From Thunnus maccoyii (lineage: Eukaryota > Chordata > Actinopteri > Scombriformes > Scombridae), in assembly GCF_910596095.1 (NCBI RefSeq), contig NC_056550.1, positions 20,580,001 to 20,644,000 on the forward strand: a stretch of DNA of 64,000 bases, given 5' to 3'. Position numbers and translations under genes: made by a program. Every line of letters begins with the position of its first letter. Within the stretch, counting starts at the first letter, position 1. The notes below the pieces were generated by a model. That model was not told the origin of the DNA and searched no databases. It was given only the letters and a program-made list of their open reading frames with translations. Below, piece after piece: positions 39,321-52,658 of the stretch.

Positions 39321-42300
39321 GAACTACCCGCGTGGGCTTTTAGTATATAAATCTGCACGGCTGTACTGTACCTGAGACTCCCTCCTTTTTAAGTGAAATA
39401 TAATAGGTACAGGGCAGGTAAATGATGGCGGACTAAATAGTCTAACCACTCGACCCTTAATCAGGAGTCACTTCACTTCTTTGCAGTGGCTCCACCAACA
39501 TCATCCCAGGGATAATGACCAGTTTGTTCTTAGATGATGATAATGACATGATTAAAAAATTAGACCCTCATAGCAAGATACAGTTGCATATTCCAAAATG
39601 GCAGTGCTTCACAGTTTGATGCCAGTAACTGGGCACAGTCTTTGACTAGATGAGTTTTGTAGTTTAAAACCTGTTTTTTGATTCTGGAGTTGACTCTGAC
39701 TGAAATCTTCACTGCCCTCCTCTTCGTTCACAAATTGCAAAAAGCTGTGGTTGTAAATGATGTATAGTGATCTGTATCTTAACAAAACATGCCATCTGTG
39801 CTTGCGCAGATTAGACATGGATCATGTCTTTACAAGAAAAGAGGGGGTGTAGCAGAAGAGAAAACAAGCAAATTCATACCTACTTATTAGCTGATTCATA
39901 TGAAACACAATGATGTTAAGATCTAACCATTATAGAGACTGAAGTGTTTGAGACTGATAAGTGGTCTTTCTGGTCTTCAAAGGATAGCTGATGATGATGA
40001 TAATGAAGCATTATTATTCATGAGCTCTAGACTCATGTCTCAAGGGTTTAAAAAAGAAGCTGCCACTTTTGGGCATAATGTTTCATCAGCTTAGACCTTC
40101 TCTAGAAAGTATTGCAACTAGCAATACAGAGTTTATCAATGAAATAAAAAGCTGAGTGAAAAGATGTGTTTGTGTGCAAATGCAAAGGAGACAACAGAAA
40201 GTGATGTTATTGAGATTTTTAAAAAGATATTGCAATATAATCCTCATCCTCCTCTCTACTGCCTCAGTTTCCACGACGTCCCTTTACGTCTCTTTCTGTT
40301 CCTTATTTTCTTTAAATAAACCATTTGTCCGTGCTTGGCAGAAGTTTTGACTTGGCTAAAACCATTTAAACTTAAAAACTTAAAAGTCTGATGAATGCAT
40401 CTCACCTGGAGGAAATCCACATTAGCAATAAGAATGTCAACATAAGGTTATTCGCTTTCAGTTTGCATCTGCAGCCATCATCTATTCTTCCTTGTAAATG
40501 TCAGGCTCAGTTGATATGGGGATGCAAAATGGTGCCACCGAGAGCAACCTGTGTTTTGTTTGCCCGTGTTTTGTTTTTCCCTTGTCACTTTAACCCTCCT
40601 CCCACAACCATCCTTCACCCTGTTTGCAATAATGTCTCTGACATTTTTCTGCAGGACTGCCGCAACCTCGAAAAAAGCAAAGATCAAGAGGAGATTGCTT
40701 GGTTATTCACTGACGTGTCCTTTTGTATGGTAGCGTCAGAGAAGAAGAAGAAGAAAAAATTTAAGTTTTTGGTAGAATTTAACATTTTGTGTTGTGAGAT
40801 GCAACGGAGCACTGTGGCTACAATATCATGTTTGTACAGGCATGAATATTTTAATTGTAAGCTTCAATTTAAACACCCACATCCTTGAAGAAACTCAGTG
40901 TTTACGGGGAAATTTCCCAATGTCATAATGTCAAATGGCCTGCCAAAACATCAACATCATAAACTGGGAGTGGTACCCATAAAAAAAAAAAAAACCAAGC
41001 AGTCGTCATACAGTCCTGAGATTTCGGATTCATTTATCTGTGAAGATGGTATGAAATTATCATCATAATAGCAGTCATTACTTTGTGTCAGTGAATGCCT
41101 GCTTGGCTCAGTCTGCTAACATTCAGCGACAGGCTCGGGGAATGATGAATGTTGTCAGACGAGCAATTCATTCTTGCAACTCAGGTCAGCCAAGGGAATG
41201 AATGGCACGATGGTTAGGAATGATATTACCATTTCTTTAATTTCCTGTCAATTTGAGACTTCCACTACGTTAATATTAGAGTGATTGTTTGTTTTTATTA
41301 CGAGGCCAAGCAAAATACAAGAAGGACACAGTCCCCTCCTTTTACAGAAGGAAAGTTTTGTTGCATCTGATGAACATCATAAACATCTAGTTTGCATGTG
41401 AATATGATGGCCATTTTCTAAATCACTCCATAGTCCAGCAGCCATACAGTTTCTGATGTAGTATGCAGGCAGTGGAACAAATCAATTCTGATTGCATACC
41501 GTTCAAGAGCTTTTCTAATTTCATGTCTTTTGCAGGCCTTTGACACCTCCAGAGCAAATAACGTCAGAGTGCATGGGAGGAAGCAGATGTATCTATTAAG
41601 AACTCACTCAAGTGAACACAATTTTATTCATAATAACCTGTGGAGAAAAAAAACCCCTTACTGCCAGATTGTGTGTTTATGTGCAGAAATTTCCAGGTAA
41701 CAGCTGATTAAGGTGACATTAAGCATCAGCAGATTATACTCTTCTTCATAGTCAGAATTTGAACATAAGCCACTTTACACATAAACTGAGAGAAAAGGTG
41801 TGATATTTAAAGTGTTTTTCCTCTAATATTTGTATATGGTGATATGTAATATATATTGGTAATCAAAAGGAGCTTATCCCAGCTGTTGTATAAGGGTTTT
41901 CAGCATATATCACCTTTGATATCCCGAATTACGTCACACTATTAAAGTGCATTCAAACGTATTCAACTAAAAACAAATTGAAGCAGTTCAAAGAGGTTTT
42001 CGAGAGGTGTGGCAGATTTGTTTTCAATTGTCAGCCGATTACAGAAGTGATTACAGCATCTAGAATTGGATCTGAATTTAAAATTTGTGGCTCTCCAACT
42101 GTTTTTCTCTCTTAATTTCACTAATATTTACATCTGAACCTGCAGCTGGCAAGAGAAGAATGAATTAACCTGTGAATGAATCATCATTCATCCTGAGCCC
42201 GAGTGCTCAGCTCCAATGAAATTAACATAAATCCCAAAGTAATTTTAGAATAATTTAAATCTAAATAGCAAAGGGCTGAATAATCAACAAGTAATGAGAA

Positions 42301-43786
42301 GTAAAATTGGTCATCTGTTCACATCTTTCACTATCAGCTTCATCAACAGGCATGGCTGCTCCCATTCATTCCAAACAATCATCTTTAGAGGTCAGTCCCC
42401 TTTCTATCCAGTTAATTTTACCAAGAGGCATGAATGTTTCAGTTCATACTGTATTACTCATCACTCCTGAGACACAAAGGCCAAATAGCAGCCATATTAA
42501 TTTATTCATGCGAGCCATCCCTTCCTTTGCTGCCATAAATGCAAATTTGAGCTTGATTAGGGTTTCCAATTTTCATTTTGTGGAACAATCAGGCTTCAAA
42601 AATCAATTTTGGAATAATCAGATTTCAATATTTATTTTTATTTGTTTTAATTTAAAAAAAAATGAAGATATTCCAATTAAACTGGAAGGAACATGTATTG
42701 GGCTGGTAAATTTAACAAAAATACTTATTGATATCCATAAAGTTCAATGTTTAATAGAAATTTTATCAAATGTACTTCACCTCTAATTACCCTTTTCTCA
42801 AAAGGTAATTTTCAAGCAATATGCACAGCGTCCATAGTACACAACGCCCTCTAACTGTTGCTTATCAGACCTGTTATTAATCTGTGAATGGAGTCACTCA
42901 CTGCAAGTCAAGCAATTATCAAGCAATTATTTGCATGAAATTATAGGCAAAGATATGTTACTATGACCTACACAGTGAACCTCTGTACATTTTTTGTGAC
43001 ATCAAATACATGACTCATCTATCATACATTATGCACCTCTGAAATGTTCTTTTATTTCATCACCAGTACTTCCAAACTCTGGTCAGAACAGAATCAAATA
43101 AATATATAAAAAGGACAGAAACAAACAAAATAAATGGTACTTTCAAAAGAATTCAGCAGTGTGTTTTTTTAAGGAGGAATCTTAAAAGTTCAGTCAGTCC
43201 ACTGGGCTAAAAATATTTTTTCCAGGAAATGGACATCTCTCCGCTGTCAGAGAGCAGAGCCTTCAGTATCATCCCACTTCTTATTAGTCATGCTGCTATG
43301 TGACTCTTATGCATTAGGTTTCAATGAGAGAATGATCACATATTTCTACATGGCTGGCAGTGCAAATTATTAGCATAAGCAGCACTGGTAAATGACTTTC
43401 TGTAACAAAGCAAATACCAAACTGAGAATGTAGAACAAACACTGTGAGGCAAACAACAACTTGAGAGAAACCATAGCATTGGGCTCTTGAGGAATATCAC
43501 ACAGATGATTCTTGCATAGGTTTACCTTTTACTGATTCAGTGCTGCTACTGTGTGAAGTTTGCAGGGATAAAAATCAACACCAACAGTATGTGATGTGTC
43601 TTGTGCCTTCAGCGGCGAGACTCACTGATGCCTCAACAGTGCCACCTTTTGATGAGAGTTATTAAGAAAGCCTCTTCTTCATGTTCAGACTCATCAAAAA
43701 CACTTTTGTGGATCTCAAGAGAACATCTAACTTGACCAAATTGTTCATTGTAGAATACTAATTAGACAAATAAAAGAGAGCTACCA
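39321..43786. other. Gene-free interval with CNE-like patches, up to the MRM2 3' end
   Basis: No exon is recognised. In human, MAD1L1 lies on this side of MRM2, but none of its coiled-coil exons could be found here. Bases about 41080-41640 and 42120-42640 are repeat-free and rich in AT-hook, homeodomain and POU-type words, resembling conserved regulatory DNA. Open frames at 40391-40888 and 42307-42786 look fortuitous. Confidence 0.5.
42120..42640. promoter_or_regulatory. Candidate conserved non-coding element with POU octamer
   Basis: This segment is free of repeats and simple sequence and has an exact octamer ATGCAAAT at 42539-42546, plus TTAATT and ATTCAT-type words ('ccatattaatttattcatgc'). 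This is the texture of vertebrate developmental enhancers. Conservation itself was not measured, so the call is inference. Confidence 0.3.
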
Positions 43787-46510
<2,724 letters not shown>

Positions 46511-46795
46511 GAAAGACACAGTGTGTAATGCCTAAACATGTCCCCCTTACTGCAAAGTAGTTCCTACTTCTAAAACGCGTATGAATGCGATGTGTTTGTA
46601 TCTTTCTCTGAATATTTATGTTTCATTTTCTGTCTGTATCTTGTAATTTTCTACATTTTAATCGTTTCTGTCTTTCATTACGTTTTATACTTTTAGGCAC
46701 GTTGGAAATATCATTGGACAAAGGTTATATATGAATATTTTTATCATTCGATCTTCATTTTCTTATCATTATTTATTATTTATTATGTATGTTAT

Positions 46796-46837
46796 TTATT
46801 ATTATTATTATTATTGTTGTTGTTGTTGTTGTTGTTG

Positions 46838-46883
<46 letters not shown>

Positions 46884-46893
46884 CATCATTATT

Positions 46894-46932
<39 letters not shown>
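46796..46932 (+). repeat. Alternating (ATT)n/(GTT)n trinucleotide microsatellite
   Basis: Four successive blocks, ATT, GTT, ATT and GTT, span about 137 bases between the divergent MRM2 and NUDT1 genes. Long open frames across it on both strands are artefacts of the repeat. Confidence 0.97.
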
Positions 46933-47259
46933 AAGGTTGGTATAACATCCAGCTTCTTATCACAAGAGAACAACCTAACAATGCAAGCAAAATTGTTGTA
47001 CAATGTACAATATTTAGCTTAATATTTGCATTTTTTAAATTAAATCATGGAAATGAAATATATCAGCCTAAATTTTTATTCATTTTATGTCACATCACAC
47101 AAATCACACAGATGACCCATGTGGTGACAAAGAGAATTAAATGAATAAATAAAAAACACAAAGTCTTAGTCAAAACACTAGAAACTGTGACGTATGACTG
47201 GAGGAACACGTTGGTCAGGTTTCCAGTCGATCGTATTTCGGGGTTACACATAAAAAAAA

Positions 47260-47473
47260 CTGATCTTTCACGTGAATGATGGAACTCGTGGATTGAGTTT
47301 AACATGATTAGACCAATCCGTAGTGTTACATTATCAGCACGTCACGTGAGGACGTCTTGTAGTGTTGCACGCGGGAATCAATCAACGTTAAAATCACTGT
47401 GTACTGCGTGCAGACAATAAATACTTTCTCATTGTTCAGTATTTTGTTTTTCATCAGGTCACAGACTGAACAG
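47260..47473 (+). promoter_or_regulatory. nudt1: NUDT1 promoter and probable non-coding exon 1
   Basis: Two exact TCACGTGA palindromes (47268-47275 and 47342-47349) flank a CCAAT box (47313-47317). The exon-like end 'actgaacag' is followed by a good donor GTGAGG, placing the end of non-coding exon 1 at 47473; its start is probably near 47400. The acceptor before the ATG exon is 'ccctccacag', ending at 47590. Confidence 0.5.
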
Positions 47474-47599
47474 GTGAGGATCTAAACGTTGTGTTGACTG
47501 TGCCCAGACAGTGCAGGTTGGCAGATAATGTTACTGGTCGCAGTATTTAGCCTACAGTGTGTTTAAGTGGGCCTATACTTCCCTCCACAGACAGGTGAG

Positions 47600-50500
47600 A
47601 TGTTGACCTCCAAGCTGCTGACTCTGGTTCTGGTGGTCCAGCCGGGCAGAGTGCTGCTGGGCATGAAGAAGAGAGGATTTGGGGTTGGGAAGTGGAATGG
47701 GTTTGGGGGCAAAGTTCAACCTGGAGAAACCATTGAAGATGCTGCAAGAAGGTATATTAATCTGACACCCTTCCTGTTATGTTAAAGGGAAAAGCTGTTT
47801 GTATTTAGTATATGAACTATATGAACTATAGACTAATAGATAATTGGAAGAAGATCTTGTACTTAAAGATCCCCTCCAGACATATAAAAACATATTTTTG
47901 AGTGGAGGGGGACTTAAATTAAAAGTGCCAATACTGCAATGTAAAAATACAAGTTACATACAATAATAGGCCTGCATGAAAAAGTCCTGTAAAATCCCCC
48001 TTAAGTAAAAGTACCTAAGTATTTGCATGGTTCCTCTGACTGATATATTATTATAAATGAAATCATTAGTTTATTAATACTGAAGCATCACTGTGTAAGC
48101 AGCGTGTTACTGTTGTAGCTGCTGGAGGTGGAGCTAGTTTGAACTACTTTATATACAGTTAGCTAGTTTAGTCCAGTGGTTCCCAATCTAGGGGTCGGGC
48201 CCCTCCAAAGGGTCACCAGATAAATCTGAGGGGTCTTGAGATGATTCATGGGAGAGGAAAGAAGTCTTTGTCTTCGAGTTTTTGGAGTTTTTCTCTAATC
48301 TTTGATTTTTGGTGAAATATTGGATCATTTGATTATTTATTGAAATGAAACCATGTGAGAAGTTTAGAGGGAAAAATCACTATTTGGTGGAGCTGTTAAC
48401 AACTCATAGACATCTGAAATGTGACCCGTACTACACACTGCTTTTTGTAATACTTCAAAAGCCAAAAATGTTGGAAACCACTGGTTTAATCTTATTTTAA
48501 AAGCTTGATATATTATCCATTGTGTCAAATCTTCATCTGAAAAGTAACTAAAGCTGTCAAATAAATGTAGTGGAGTAGAAAGTCCAATATTTCCCTCTGA
48601 AATGTAGTGGATCAAGTCTTTTTAAAAAACTGGTCTAAGTACAATGTAGTGACAATAAGTTAATGAGCAGAAAGGGTGTAAGGACACAATCAGCTCACAG
48701 TTTATTATCACACAATATAAGGTAGGGAAGTGAATTCAAACCTAAGATACATTTAATAAAGTCTAGATTAAAAGCAGTAAAAATCCTCTATTTATTACTC
48801 CTCAGATACCAAATATGTATTAGCTATGAATGCTGCATAATGCACTAAAGGAAAAAAGGAAGTTTGATAAAAAATGTAGCTGATTTTGCAATTCATTTTC
48901 ATCTTCACAGTGCATGCTATCACATTTTTGTGTTGCTAACATGCATTAATAAAAACAACATGCCCAAAGCTGTGAAGCAGCTGTTGGACTCAAACAGTTT
49001 GTCTATTTGGATATAACAACATAGACAATCCCAGTATAGTGTGCAAATGTTAAAAGAAAGATAGTAAATAGTAAAAAAAGATCAACTCATTTAAGATGTG
49101 AGTTCATGTAGTTTGTTAAGTTCGACAAAATAAATGAATGATGAGTGTTTGATCAGTTATCAGCAGGAAGTTTGCTCTAAAGCTAAAGGAAGGAAGCCCT
49201 GAGGGAAAACAGGCCAAGTCCCAAGATGTTTTCACTCAAATGTGAAAAACAGACCTGCTTTGTGTAAAGAATATTTGGAACAAAAGCTCTTAGGACAGCC
49301 AGACAGTCATCAATATCAGAGCTCTGTGAGTCAGTAAAAATACTTGTGATTGCTGTTTGACTGCTATTAGATTGATAAATCAATCAGAGGAAAGATTTTT
49401 TGCTATTAACTTAAGTGTCTATATTGAGGAGAATAACGTTTTTTTATTTAGTATTGGATGTCTAAGATACAAGATTCAAATATTGTACGCTATGTCAATG
49501 TTTTACTGTGATTTATCTTTGCTTTTTGCAAAGATAAATCACAAGTCATAAGGATGACAGAAGGAAATAGGACTTAACATTGTAGATGTTAACCTTGGTG
49601 GGAAAAATCAAAGATAACAGTGTTTATCACACTATGAGAATACATGTTCAGGGGTCAACCTTGAGGGAGATAATGCTAGGGACCTAAATGGCACTGAGTG
49701 TAAGAATTGACTGCAAACTGATCTTGAATGCTTTCAACTGCATCCCATGGTCTTCATCAGCAAATGGAGATGACTCACAATAAATCCCATGTCTGCAAAA
49801 CACTCATATTGTATTACTTTACCATCTGTTCACTTTTAGCATCCGTGTGAAGTGTACCGTGAGATTATTTTTTAAAACGCGTCATCAAAAATGTATGTGA
49901 TGTTTTTATTTCTTAGAGAACTGCATGAAGAAAGCGGTCTCACGGTGGATGCTCTCGAGAAGGTCGGAAATATCAAGTTTGAATTCGTCGGAGAAACGCA
50001 GCTGCTCGACGTCCATGTTTTCAGAGCCGACAGTTATAACGGACAACCGACAGAATCAGAAGGTACGAGTTCCTCTGCACTGCAATGAAGTGTGAAGAAA
50101 CAGAAGTGGGTACTGTTAAAGGATAATTGGAAAGCGTTTTTATGTGTTACTAGTGTTTTATATCTATGGGATAATCATAATCACAGTGGAATAATCAGAA
50201 GAACACAAAAATGGAACAGCTATGTACAAAAATATATATAATATGTAACATAAAAATGTAAAAGTCTCGAAAATAAAGCTAGATTTCACACAACTGAAGC
50301 TAGAAAACAACACCCTTAAATGGAAATTTCTTATAATGTAAAAATAGCATAACCTTTAAAACAATCACTGTATAAAGGGAAGTACTGGTTCCCATGATAG
50401 AAAGTCTTCACGCACTCTGTGGGTGGAGAGGAACTGTATATTTTGGTGGAATATAATTCCAAGTAAATGAAGTGTGGAAAAACCCCAGGAATCCTATGAA

Positions 50501-52358
50501 ATTTCTCTCTTCTTACTTTTGGTTCCTCTTAATCTTGACTTCCTTATAAATGATTTACCTCACTACCACTTGAGACTACATGACATTTATAGTTTAGGTT
50601 GGTCCTTAAAGTTTAGATGAAGCCGTCAGAGAATCCAAAGAATAATAGCTAGTTTACGATTATCACTTTGAAAGTAAACTAGTAATGTTCTGTTAAGTGT
50701 ACTGACTGAAACAGTTATGTGGGAACAATAGCATATTAGTGAAAGGGAAGAATTTATAAGTGTGCTCTTAACAGACCAACGTTAAAGGACTGTAAATACA
50801 CAAGGGAGACAGGAGGCACTCGACAGAAGGAATGCAGAGACCCTGAGCTGATCTGTATTTCCTGAGAATTTAGCCAAGGTCGACCGGGGGGAAGTCCTGA
50901 GACACACAGCAAACCACAGCTCAAAGAGTAGTCAGACAGCTTGAGCACTGAAGAGTCTGGAGGGTTAGAGAAGTCAAACAGCCAGGGGGGGCGGGGGAGG
51001 GGGGTGAAGAGATAAGAGGAGAAAAAGCTTGAATGAAATGTCCTGAAGTTAGTGAAAGGGAAGAATGTGTTTAAATTGCTGAACAAATCGGAGAAGTTGG
51101 CAGCAATTCAAAGGTGTGGAATCAGGCTGAGAGGCAGTCTAGGCAGTTGATGCAGGATAAGATGGGCAAAAGTTGTATCATCTGTGACACAAAGATACAA
51201 GTTAGATTGTTTTGGTTTTTAAGGAGAGACTGAATTTCCTCAAAGATGTACAATACTGTGCAAATGTTTAAGGCACTTGTGGAAAAAAAATGCTGTAAAG
51301 TGAGGATGCTTTCAAAACTAATGCCAAGAATAGTTTTACCTGGCAGGTAGGTTGTTCTGAGCATTTGTGGAGAATTTTCCTGTGGATTTAGGCATCTCAG
51401 GTGCTTCTGTCTCCTCATGTTATCCCAGACCATGATGATGAGATCAGGACTCTGTGGGGGCTGTACCATCTGCTGCAGGACTCCTTGTTCTTCTTGTCGA
51501 TGAAGATAGTTCTTTAGGACTCCCGGCTGTATGTTTAGGGGTCGTTGTCTTGCTGCAGAATTAATTCGGGACCAATCAGACACCTCCCAGATGGTATTGC
51601 ATTATGGATAAGAAACATCTAAAGTGTCTAAAACTTTTGCACAGTACTGTATGTACTTACATAATTTTTCACAGCCAGAAATCCTGGTTTTTCTCCCACT
51701 AAAGAACAAAATTATGCCTCCATATATACATAACAGCCCACAGCAGTGGTGGTACCGACATCGCTTGCTCAATATAAACACTTTAAATCACATTTCACCT
51801 TCTTATTCCTATGAAACTGTTGCTTTACTGAATTGGAAGTAGGATAATTTAATATTCAGTTCACGAGAACATCCTCCGTCTTTGTACAGAATAGATTAGA
51901 TAAAGCAGGAAAGGAGTTTGATACCGTTTTTATCTGCACAGAGGTTAATAATGATGTCTGTCAGCTACATGTAATTTTGCAAGTCATAATGCAGCTTGAA
52001 TTGATTTAATGATAATAACACAGTGCACTGAGCAGTGACTGAGATGGGTCAGAAGTGGCACAGAAACGGTGATTAGTGATAAACTCTGGGATTCTGGCGT
52101 TCCTCCTGTTACATCAAGGTAGATGATAAAAAGCTGATTTGTTTTTGTGACGTCTAGTAATTATTTTCTCTTTTTCGGTTTCTAGAAATGAGGCCTCAGT
52201 GGTTTGAATGTGACAAAGTCCCCTTCAGTCAAATGTGGGCTGATGACATTCTGTGGTTCCCCCTGATGCTCCAGAAGAAGAAATTTGTGGGCTACTTCAA
52301 GTTTCAGGGTCACGACGTGATCCTCAGCCACAAACTGGAGGAGGTGGAGGAGCTGTGA
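47600..52358 (+). CDS. nudt1: NUDT1 (MTH1): oxidised purine nucleoside triphosphatase, complete
   Basis: Coding exons 47600-47751, 49917-50062 and 52186-52358 (TGA 52356-52358) join in frame with GT-AG introns to give 156 residues, the length of human MTH1. The enzyme hydrolyses 8-oxo-dGTP, 2-hydroxy-dATP and related damaged nucleotides to monophosphates, cleaning the nucleotide pool in cytosol and mitochondria. Visible residues are F27, N33, the Nudix box from G37 through E43 to R51-E52-x2-E55-E56-x-G58 (split by intron 1), and the base-recognition residues W117, D119 and D120. The C terminus keeps '[14 protein letters not shown]'. The start ATG follows a 5' UTR splice acceptor and aligns with the human start region after 'TLVLV'. 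Both introns carry DNA-transposon derivatives. Divergent from MRM2 and convergent with SNX8. Confidence 0.97.
47960..48660 (+). repeat. Teleost dispersed repeat hosting a nested hAT-type MITE
   Basis: In NUDT1 intron 1, the phrases 'ttaagtaaaagtacctaagt', 'gtagctgctggaggtggagc' and 'ctgaaaagtaactaaagctg' to 'tgaaatgtagtggat' belong to a common fish repeat (from memory). It is interrupted at 48174-48483 by the element listed next. Confidence 0.55.
48174..48483. mobile_element. hAT-type MITE with 8-bp target-site duplication
   Basis: This 310-base element has termini CAGTGGTTCCCAA and TTGGAAACCACTG (after one flanking C), an inverted repeat of the hAT style. It is flanked by GTTTAGTC (48166-48173) and GTTTAATC (48484-48491), seven of eight bases identical. 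The interior ('ctaggggtcgggcccctcc', 'gtgagaagtttagagggaaa') is a known-looking fish MITE sequence without transposase. Confidence 0.8.
49507..49543. repeat. Perfect 16-bp inverted repeat in NUDT1 intron 1
   Basis: TGTGATTTATCTTTGC and its exact reverse complement are separated by TTTTT. The whole hairpin is 37 bases, shorter than a microRNA precursor. No terminator-like or transposon context is apparent. Confidence 0.85.
50985..51004 (+). other. G-rich tract with G-quadruplex potential
   Basis: Three long G runs (7, 5 and 6 or more bases) with single-base spacers lie on the NUDT1 sense strand in intron 2, in otherwise AT-rich sequence. Confidence 0.6.
51249..51651 (-). mobile_element. Internally deleted Tc1/mariner element in NUDT1 intron 2
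   Basis: Inverted ends CAATACTGTGCAAATGTTTA (left) and, reverse-complemented, CAGTACTGTGCAAAAGTTTT (right) bound a 399-base element flanked by TA on both sides (51249-51250 and 51650-51651), the Tc1 target duplication. On the minus strand the interior has a transposase remnant, 'QPPQSPDLI' plus 'VWDNMRR', the end of the DDE domain, in a frame broken by stops. Full Tc1 elements are 1.3-1.6 kb, so most of the gene is gone. Confidence 0.85.
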
Positions 52359-52635
52359 GGTCTGCACTGCAGATGTTGTTGAAGACTGGATCAGCCCTTC
52401 AGATATCTTTAAATGTTGGATATATCATACTGTTCAGTGTTCGTTGTTCAGTTTCGTTTGTGGGAGGAAAACGAAGATACTGAGGACCAAACAGATGTTA
52501 ACTGTACATGTGGATATACTGTAATATATCAGGATGAAACCTTTTTTTTTTCTGTATATAATTTTAATTCTAGTCTTTAGAAATATTATCAGCCTGATAT
52601 TTTGCCGGTATTCATTCCTGATCACACCTTTTTGT

Positions 52636-52641
52636 AATAAA
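52636..52641 (+). terminator. nudt1: NUDT1 poly(A) signal
   Basis: AATAAA lies 278 bases after the stop codon, the first such signal downstream. Confidence 0.7.
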
Positions 52642-52658
52642 AGAAATCAAGGCAGCAG

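Noticed and set aside
40391-40888. 165-codon open frame, plus strand
   Set aside because: No domain or motif, a run of lysines from AAG/AAA repeats, no splice or promoter context; length is plausible by chance in AT-rich DNA.
42307-42786. 159-codon open frame, plus strand
   Set aside because: It lies over a CNE-like segment, has no recognisable protein similarity and ends in AT-driven Phe/Ile/Lys-rich sequence.
46731-47022. Poly-Tyr/Cys, poly-Ile/Val and poly-Thr frames
   Set aside because: These are translations of the ATT/GTT microsatellite in different phases.
49507-49543. MicroRNA precursor
   Set aside because: The stem is only 16 bp with a 5-base loop, too short for a pre-miRNA; kept only as a hairpin.
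51122-51583. Possible intact transposase gene on the minus strand
   Set aside because: Only the C-terminal end of a Tc1 transposase is recognisable, the frame is a patchwork and the element is just 399 bases; treated as a deleted derivative.
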